This document shows positions 58,018 through 64,000 of a stretch of DNA of 64,000 bases, piece after piece. The DNA is from Phanerodontia chrysosporium (lineage: Eukaryota > Basidiomycota > Agaricomycetes > Polyporales > Phanerochaetaceae). Position 1 is the first letter of the stretch, and every line of letters starts with the position of its first letter. The stretch covers positions 1,940,101 through 2,004,100 of the forward strand of contig MJGA01000005.1 in the NCBI GenBank assembly GCA_001910725.1, given 5' to 3'. A model generated the notes under the pieces. The model was given only the letters and a program-made list of their open reading frames with translations. It ran no database searches and was not told where the DNA came from. The position numbers were made by a program, and so were the translations under genes.

Positions 58018-58027
58018 ATCTCGACCT
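58018..58027 (-). other. Self-complementary primer-binding site
   Basis: Next to the 5' LTR (2 nt gap) the sense strand reads AGGTCGAGAT. This is the exact complement of ATCTCGACCT, the first 10 nt predicted for the RNA (58220-58211). A canonical tRNA 3'-end site starting TGG is absent. Pairing stops cleanly on both sides. Confidence 0.75.
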
Positions 58028-58029
58028 AA

Positions 58030-58724
58030 TGTCGCGGAGCTAGGGCTCAACGCTACACGAGGGAGGGCGGATGGGGATGACGACGACGAGGTGCAGCGGA
58101 GCGAGTCACGCGGCGACGCACAACTTATACAGCTGTCCGTATTGACCAAGATAATATTAGCACTGTAACTACAATACAAACACTGGGCTTACCTGTCCGT
58201 ATTGACCAAGAGGTCGAGATGACGGACAGGAGCGAGGGGAGCTACCCTTATATACTACAGGTCCTTTAGGGCAGGCTATACGATTACATAAGCTGATGGG
58301 CAGCGCTCAGCATAGCCAGCGAGGCTGCGACGCGGGCTGCGCGGCGAGGCTGTGCTGGGGCTATGTCACGAGGCTGTGTCAGCTGGCAGTGTCTCGAGGC
58401 TGCGTCGGGCCGAGGCTGTGTCATCAGGCTGATCAGCTCGGCGTGTCTCGGCGAGGGGAGTCATCAGGGATGACAGTGCCTCCTCGGCGATCCGGGGAAC
58501 CGGTTGCAAGGCAGACCGGTGATCCGGGCAGTGTCTGAGCGCGCAGCGGGATGCGCTGGCGTCTAGGGGTGATGCGCCATCAGGGCGCTGGCGCTGAGTG
58601 GCCAGGCGCTGGGTGTGGGCGGCTAGGACTCCAGACGGCGCGAGGGCTGCTCGCCCGTTGGATTAATCGAGGAAAATAGCCAAAAATCGGCGAAAAATAG
58701 GGCAGCACCGTCACATCCGTGACA
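58030..58724 (-). repeat. Shared LTR (5' LTR of copy 1, 3' LTR of copy 2)
   Basis: 695 bp, identical by eye to the LTR at 51020-51714. Its presence once between two internal regions shows a head-to-tail array with a common LTR. Copy 2's polypurine tract (58725-58737) abuts its right side, copy 1's primer site its left side. Confidence 0.93.
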
Positions 58725-58762
58725 TTACCCCCCTCCTAAAACCGAGCGTCCTCGCGAGGCCG

Positions 58763-61700
58763 TCAGATGTGGCGCCCCTCCTCCCAATCGAGATCGGCCT
58801 TAGCGCGATCGGAGGCAGGAAGGAGAGAGACGTCGACTTCGGTGACGAACGGGCGAAAAGAGGCGGCAAGGGCTTCGAAGGCGGTGGCAGCGAGCTTGCG
58901 GGGCGCTTCCGGATTTTCGCGATGGAACTTGTTGACCAGGGCCTTGGCGTGCTTGAGGTTGTCTGCCTTTTCCCACGTGTCGCCGGCTTGGCCGTAGCCT
59001 TTCCAGCGGACCTTGTACTGTAGTTGGCGGCGATATATGCGGCTGTCGAGGACTTTCTCGACAATGTATTCTTCTTCGCTGGCAACCTTGACAGGTTTGG
59101 GAGGCAGGGGCTTCTCGACGCCCTGATCGTGCCACGGGCTGAGGCGGTTGACATGGAAAACCGGGTGGATTTTCAGCCAGCTCGGGAGCTCGAGCCGATA
59201 ATCCAGATCGCCGATCTTTTCCAGAACCTTAAACGGACCCAGCTGGCGGGGGCCGAGCTTGGGCGAGGGCTGATCGATGCTGAGGTCCTTCGTGCTGAGC
59301 CAAACCTGATCGCCGACTTTGAAGGAGTGGGCGCGCTTCTTCGCGGCCTCGTACTCTTCTTTCATGCGGGCTTTGGCTAGGCGCAGGGCAGCTTCGGCCT
59401 CTTTGCGAACGTGAGCCATGCGATCTAGGCGCTCATCGAGGGCGGGAACCTTGGTGTGTTTGCCGGCCGGGATCGTGAAGTCCGGTGTATAGCCGTAGAC
59501 AATCTCGAAGGGTGTGCGCTCGGTAGCACTAGACACGTGTGAGTTCAGGGTGAACTCGGCCATCGGGAGCCAATCGACCCAGTCATCTTGGCGCTGGGAG
59601 ACAAAGAGACGCAGGAATTTCTCGACTTCCTGGTTCTTGCGCTCGACCTTGCCGTTGCCTTCGGGGTGATATGCCGTGGTGAGACCGGTGGCGATGCCGA
59701 GGCGCTTGTACAGCGCTCGCATGTACTGGGCTGCAAACTGGGGTCCACGATCAGAGAAGATCTTGCGTGGGAGGCCGTGAAGGCGGAAGATGTCCGTGTA
59801 GTGGACGTCGCCCATGCCGGCAGCGGTGATCGTCGAGTCGACCGGCACAAGGTGGCACTGATCCGAATAGTGGTCCACATAGACCGCGATCGAGTCCTTC
59901 TTGGTCTTGGCGTCGCGTGGGAGTTGCGTGATGAGATCCACACCGACGTGTTCCCAAGGCCCTGAAGGGACGTCGTGGGGTTGTAGGGTGGCTTTCGGAT
60001 GCGGGGCGAACTTGTACCGTTGGCATTGGTCGCAGCCGAGCACGTAGCGGCTAACGTCGGCGGAGATGCGCGGCCACCAATAGTACCGAGAGACCAATTC
60101 GAGGGTGGTGTGTTTCCCAGGGTGTCCGGCGGTCGGCGCGTCGTGGCAAGACTTGATGACGTCGTTGCGCAGCGCGGCACTGTTCAGGACATAAACTTTC
60201 CCATGGTAGTACAGGAGGCCGTTGTCCTCTTCCCATTCGAGAACGCCGTTGCGCAGCTTGCGGGGCCCCTTGGTCCGGAGAGTCTGCAGGGCGTCTGCGA
60301 CTTCCTTTTCCTTTTCGGAGCAGTCGCGAATGCGCTTCTCGAGGGGGGAGGGGTTTGCGAAAGCCATCGTGGCGGCTATCTTAAACAGCTCTGGCTTCAA
60401 TACTACCTGCGAGCGATTGTCTTCTTCGTCAGAGACATGCAGCGAGGAGGGTCGGGAGAGCGGGTCAGCGAGGAGATGGGTCTTGCCGGGGCGGTGAATG
60501 ATGCGGAAGTCGTACTCGGCGAGGTAGGAGGCCCACCGGGCTTGTCGCCGCGTGAGATTCTGCGCAGTCTTCCAATACTGGAGATTCTGGTGATCGGTCC
60601 AGATCTCAAAAGGCTCCGGGAGACCTTCGAGGAACTGGCGCCAGTCCTTGAGAGCTTCGATGATTGCAAGCATCTCGCGGTCCCAGATCTCGTAGTTCCG
60701 CTCGGCGGGGCTCATGGTCTGCGAGCGATACGCGATTGGATGCCAGAGACCATCTTCCGGGTTGCGTTGGGCTATGACTCCTCCGGTGGCGTAGCCGGAA
60801 GCATCGGTCTCGACGCGAGTCGGCCGATCAATGCTCCACATGGCGAGCACGGGCTGAGTCGTGAAGGCGCGCTTGAGCGTCTCGAAGGCTTCCGCCTGTG
60901 CGGGACCCCAATTAAACGGAGTATCCTTCTTCGTCAGATCGTGCAGCGGGCGGCAGATCTTTGAGAAGTCTTTGATGAAACGGCGATAGAAGTTGGCGAA
61001 CCCGACAAAGCCTCGTACGTCTTTGAGGTTCTTCGGGGTCGGCCACTCGGCTACTGCCTTAACCTTGCCGGGGTCCATGCCGACTTGTCCTTCGCTGATG
61101 AGGAGCCCAAGATACTCGATCTCTGAGCGCTCGAACTCGCACTTCTCGGGCCGAAGGTACAGATCGTATTTGGCGAGGCGTGCCAGGACTTCGTGAACAA
61201 TCTTCCGATGCGAAGCGAGATCGTTCGACCAGATGAGAATGTCGTCGAGGTAAACTGCGACCTTGCTCTCAGCGATGAGGTCGGCGAAGATGTGGTTCAT
61301 GAGGGCCTGGAACGTGGCAGGGCTGTTGCACAGACCGAAGTACATGACTCTGGGCTCGAAGAGGCCGCGGTTGGTGACGAAGGCGGCTTTCCACTCGTCA
61401 CCTTCCTTAATCCGGACGTTATTGTAGCCCCAACGGACGTCGAACTTGGTGAAGATCTTAGCGCCCTGGAGCTTCCCGATGATGTCGGAGGCGAGCGGAA
61501 GGGGATAGCGGTTCTTCACGGTGATGTCGTTGAGCTTGCGGTAATCTTGGATGAACCGGAGCTTGCCGTCCTTTTTCTTGATGAAGAAGACAGGGGAAGC
61601 GATCGGAGACTTGCTGGGGACGATATAGCCCTTGGCGAGTGCGTCGTCGATGAACCGCTGTAGCTCTTCATTCTCGATCGGGGACATGGGGTAGACCTTC

Positions 61701-62521
61701 GACTTGATCGAGGCCGGGGCGTCCGGAACGAGATCTATCGCGTGATCCCAGGGCTGATGCTTCGGAAGGCGGTGCGATTCTTCTTCAGAGAACACCTTCT
61801 TGTGTCGGTGGTACTCCTTGGGAACCAGCTCTTCAAACGTCTTGGCGTACTTCTCGCGATTGGCTTCGACAGCGATCGCTTGCGAGTAAGTGTAGCCGGC
61901 GAGGATCCAGACTTCGTCCTTGGCGTCCTCAACAATGCCCGCTCGAAGCCATTCACGGCGTTCGGAGCGGTTGGCGTCAATCTGATGAATACCGAAAACC
62001 GGGGTGTCCTCAGCTCCGCCGCGGAGCTGAAACTGGACATTTCCCGTTTCCCAGTCGATATTCGGATTCCATTTCTTGAGCCACGGAAGTCCGAGGATGA
62101 CGTCCTCCGGGCCGATGTTCGTGACAAGAAACTCCTCCTTAAACGTATAAGAACCGACAGTAAGCTGGAGTCTGGCTCGGCGTGTGATAGACCCTGCTTC
62201 ATTCTTAGTTCCATCGATGTTGTACAGTGTGATCTCTTTCTTGAGTGGTACCGTGAGGATCTTGTGTTGCTTACAGAAATCCTCGTGAATGAATAACGAA
62301 GTTGCACCGGAGTCAATCATTGCAGGAGTGCGAATAGTTTTATTGATCCCGGTGAGCTTTACTGGTACACGATAATGATTCGAAAACGGATCTAACACTG
62401 ATATAGTACACGAGCGGATGGTATCGGAAATGTCCTGCGGTTCTAGCGAAGGCGCCGGAGTTGAATCTGGGCTTGACGAGACGGGGACCGACGATGCGGC
62501 GTCACTCCGGCCCCTTAAGCA
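58763..62521 (-). CDS. pol: Pol polyprotein of chromovirus copy 2
   Basis: Same architecture and length as in copy 1, fully open, entered through the same slippery heptamer at 62521-62527. Two residues differ: Pro to Leu in KVYVxNSAAL, and Ser to Phe in QRYKxAPHP, both between RNase H and integrase. All catalytic motifs are retained (DSG, YLDD, integrase HHCC and DDE, chromodomain). It can be expected to be functional if a matching gag is made. Confidence 0.93.
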   Translation of the reverse strand, partial: CLRGRSDAASSVPVSSSPDSTPAPSLEPQDISDTIRSCTISVLDPFSNHYRVPVKLTGINKTIRTPAMIDSGATSLFIHEDFCKQHKILTVPLKKEITLYNIDGTKNEAGSITRRARLQLTVGSYTFKEEFLVTNIGPEDVILGLPWLKKWNPNIDWETGNVQFQLRGGAEDTPVFGIHQIDANRSERREWLRAGIVEDAKDEVWILAGYTYSQAIAVEANREKYAKTFEELVPKEYHRHKKVFSEEESHRLPKHQPWDHAIDLVPDAPASIKSKVYPMSPIENEELQRFIDDALAKGYIVPSKSPIASPVFFIKKKDGKLRFIQDYRKLNDITVKNRYPLPLASDIIGKLQGAKIFTKFDVRWGYNNVRIKEGDEWKAAFVTNRGLFEPRVMYFGLCNSPATFQALMNHIFADLIAESKVAVYLDDILIWSNDLASHRKIVHEVLARLAKYDLYLRPEKCEFERSEIEYLGLLISEGQVGMDPGKVKAVAEWPTPKNLKDVRGFVGFANFYRRFIKDFSKICRPLHDLTKKDTPFNWGPAQAEAFETLKRAFTTQPVLAMWSIDRPTRVETDASGYATGGVIAQRNPEDGLWHPIAYRSQTMSPAERNYEIWDREMLAIIEALKDWRQFLEGLPEPFEIWTDHQNLQYWKTAQNLTRRQARWASYLAEYDFRIIHRPGKTHLLADPLSRPSSLHVSDEEDNRSQVVLKPELFKIAATMAFANPSPLEKRIRDCSEKEKEVADALQTLRTKGPRKLRNGVLEWEEDNGLLYYHGKVYVLNSAALRNDVIKSCHDAPTAGHPGKHTTLELVSRYYWWPRISADVSRYVLGCDQCQRYKFAPHPKATLQPHDVPSGPWEHVGVDLITQLPRDAKTKKDSIAVYVDHYSDQCHLVPVDSTITAAGMGDVHYTDIFRLHGLPRKIFSDRGPQFAAQYMRALYKRLGIATGLTTAYHPEGNGKVERKNQEVEKFLRLFVSQRQDDWVDWLPMAEFTLNSHVSSATERTPFEIVYGYTPDFTIPAGKHTKVPALDERLDRMAHVRKEAEAALRLAKARMKEEYEAAKKRAHSFKVGDQVWLSTKDLSIDQPSPKLGPRQLGPFKVLEKIGDLDYRLELPSWLKIHPVFHVNRLSPWHDQGVEKPLPPKPVKVASEEEYIVEKVLDSRIYRRQLQYKVRWKGYGQAGDTWEKADNLKHAKALVNKFHRENPEAPRKLAATAFEALAASFRPFVTEVDVSLLPASDRAKADLDWEEGRHI

Positions 62522-63764
62522 AAACCCCCGAGCTGCTTTTGTATCAGAGCCAGCTGATCACGGAGGGCGGCGATCGCGGCAGCTTGGTCGTCAGACGAGC
62601 TGCCAGAAGGCGAGGAGGCCGAAGACGAGGAGTCCTGTGACGAAGTATCCGAAGACGAGGCGCGGACGGCGGCGGTAGCGGGGGCGGTTCTCGGCTTGCC
62701 CTCGAGGCGGGCACGACAGACGCGGGACCAGTGACCCTTCTTGCCGCAGTGGTTGCAAACCGAGTCGCGGTGCACGGGGTCCGTGGACTTGTGGGACTTC
62801 GAGCCGCAGACCTTGCAGCGGTCCTTCATGACGGCGTCGAACTGGCGCTTGAGATCCGTGCCGGTGAGACCCTTAAACAGCTCGTCAATGTTCGCGGCGT
62901 CAATGTCCATCGCGTTCGGGTCGCGGAAGGCGCGCGCTGACGAGCTAGCCGGAGTCGAGGACGTCTTGCCTTGCTGTGCCAGGAGGTCTTGCGAGAGCTT
63001 GTCCTTCGACCGGTCGACGGCGAAACCTGCGTTCTTGAGCTCGTCGTACGTCTCGGGGCCTTTGCCGGTAGCGGGGTTGACCATGTACGAGATCCGTTCG
63101 AGGTAGTCCTTATTAAACTTCGTTCGTAGCCGGGCTGCCAGATCTTCCGGGGTGAGCTTCGTGCGGCCGGCGAGGGCTTGGAACTCCGCAAAGAACTCCG
63201 CGAACCGACGATTGCCTTGCGTGCACGCCTGTAGCTTGCTGAGGGCCTCGGCCTTCTCGTCGACGGGCTCGAACCGGTTCTTGAAAGCCTCCCAGAATTG
63301 GGTGCGGGAACCTCCGAACAACTGAGTGCCGTCTGCCGCTTGCTCGATGTACTGCCGTGCCCATTCGGCGGCTTCGTCCTGCATGAAGGAAAGGGCGCCA
63401 ACGATCCACTTCTGGCCGTCTACCAAGATCTTGCCGGTGTTTGCGTCTCGCTCGAGGTTACCGTTGACGTCGCGCTTGCCGAATTTCTCCGGCTGTCCAT
63501 CGGCGTAGATGCGGTAGGCAGCGCGGAAGAGTCGGGCCGTGTCTGAACCCTTTCCTTTGAACGGCATGGGCTTCTCGACGAAGGGAGCTCCTTGTTGCAT
63601 TGACCGTTGCGTTGACCGTTGTCCGATTGGCGCCAATAGTCTGGGCCAGAGCGTTAACCGTGTTTGTAAGCTGCGTCATGGCCTGGGCCATTTGCAGAAA
63701 GGGCGGCAGAGACGGGGTCGGGAGGCGCCGGACCGGGCGGCGCTCCTCCGGGAGTGCTCGACAT
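62515..63764 (-). CDS. gag: Gag protein of chromovirus copy 2, N-terminal frame disrupted
   Basis: From PFVEKPMPFKGKG to the stop it is the same as copy 1, with the zinc knuckle intact. Between the ATG at 63762-63764 and that point three 1-nt differences occur (two lost G, one gained A), leaving a net -1 and breaking the frame. The nearby cluster of similar indels up to the window end suggests a poor consensus rather than real decay. Confidence 0.75.
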
Positions 63765-64000
63765 ATTGGGGGGACGGGGAGTATTGGCTCCTGAGTGAGC
63801 GCGGGAGAGGTTAAGCGGGGAGGGAGCGGGTTCGTGTCGGAGAGGACGGAGCCGAGCGATGTCTCGGGAGACGAGTGGTGGCTGCTGTCCGGGGACTGTG
63901 ATCGGAGTATTCGGAGTGGTGGCAGAGGCGCGGGCGAATTCTAGCCGTTGCGCGAAATGAGGGCGTTCGAACTGTGTTTCTCGGTCGCTAGCGGAACCGG

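Larger units (their letters stand above)
56756..58220 (-). other. AUG-free 1,465-nt leader of the chromovirus RNA
   Basis: From the predicted RNA start (58220) to the gag AUG I read every line and found no ATG in the sense direction in any frame, while the reverse triplet CAT occurs about twenty times. It contains the self-primer, a possible intron, a 229-codon open frame without Met (57186-57875), and the upstream extension of the gag frame. Confidence 0.8.
51020..58724 (-). mobile_element. Ty3/gypsy chromovirus, complete copy 1
   Basis: LTR retrotransposon of 7,705 bp read from right to left: 5' LTR (58030-58724), self-complementary primer site, AUG-free leader with a methionine-free frame, gag, -1 frameshift site, pol ending in a chromodomain, polypurine tract, 3' LTR (51020-51714). 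The two LTRs look identical by eye and the coding frames are open, so insertion or gene conversion is recent. Domain order PR-RT-RH-IN-chromodomain defines a chromovirus. The right-hand LTR is also the left-hand LTR of a second copy, so the two copies form a head-to-tail array. Target-site duplication cannot be checked because the right border is outside the window. Confidence 0.95.
58030..64000 (-). mobile_element. Ty3/gypsy chromovirus, copy 2 (right end outside window)
   Basis: Repeats copy 1 with an exact offset of 7,010 bp. From 58030 to about 63580 I see three substitutions (60009, 60186, 62468) and no indel. From 63580 to the edge there are seven 1-nt indels, six of them losses in short G runs. 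Its 5' LTR, primer site and leader ORF are beyond the window. Confidence 0.92.

Noticed and set aside
58005..58029. Canonical tRNA-primed binding site next to the 5' LTR
   Set aside because: No TGG directly follows the LTR; the adjacent bases instead match the RNA start perfectly. A TTGG further in is too distant.

Overview
The window is nuclear DNA of a filamentous basidiomycete, most likely an agaricomycete; the species cannot be named from the sequence. Genes are broken by many GT-AG introns of about 49-65 bp, coding DNA is GC-rich, and the families (Scc2, Mei2, HbrB, mitochondrial carrier, leucine-rich F-box proteins, UbiA prenyltransferase, ABM-domain protein) are typical of Agaricomycetes. 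No rRNA, tRNA or CRISPR was recognised.

Layout. 1-5.1 kb: partial AIM41-like gene, queuosine-salvage gene QNG1 with two apparent 1-nt losses, and a divergent nuclear hypothetical gene. 5.3-16.1 kb: a head-to-head pair of genome-maintenance genes, SCC2 (cohesin loader, minus) and a GEN1/Yen1-type XPG nuclease (plus), sharing a 249-bp promoter. 16.2-29.4 kb: F-box gene 1, an amidohydrolase-like gene, a divergent pair of paralogous aldo-keto reductases, an ABM-domain protein, a kinase-like protein and F-box gene 2. 31.2-44.7 kb: MEI2-like RNA-binding regulator, mitochondrial QRI7 (t6A synthesis), F-box gene 3, a membrane protein and an HbrB/Bit61-type TORC2 subunit. 44.9-48.9 kb: UbiA prenyltransferase, mitochondrial carrier and a small two-exon gene.

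50.7-64 kb: a truncated third aldo-keto reductase pseudogene is cut by a young Ty3/gypsy chromovirus on the minus strand. One complete copy (51020-58724) and most of a second (58030 to the window end) lie head to tail and share the LTR at 58030-58724. The element has 695-bp LTRs (TGTC...GACA), gag with a zinc knuckle, pol (PR-RT-RH-IN) and a C-terminal chromodomain.

The most interesting signals are in this element. (1) The 10 nt predicted to start its RNA, 34 nt after a TATA box, are perfectly complementary to the primer-binding site next to the 5' LTR, so Tf1-type self-priming is predicted rather than tRNA priming. (2) Gag and Pol are joined by a GGGTTTT -1 slippery site followed 6 nt later by a GC-rich stem. 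(3) The predicted 1,465-nt leader contains no AUG in any frame, yet carries a 229-codon methionine-free open frame and then a 141-codon AUG-less extension of gag. (4) The R/U5 region holds a 60-bp-spaced repeat framed like an intron.

Caution: several host genes need one extra base, usually in a short homopolymer, to restore frame, and the second element copy differs from the first by seven 1-nt indels confined to the last ~420 bp. Base-level consensus errors are therefore likely, and frameshifts here should not be taken as proof of pseudogenes.
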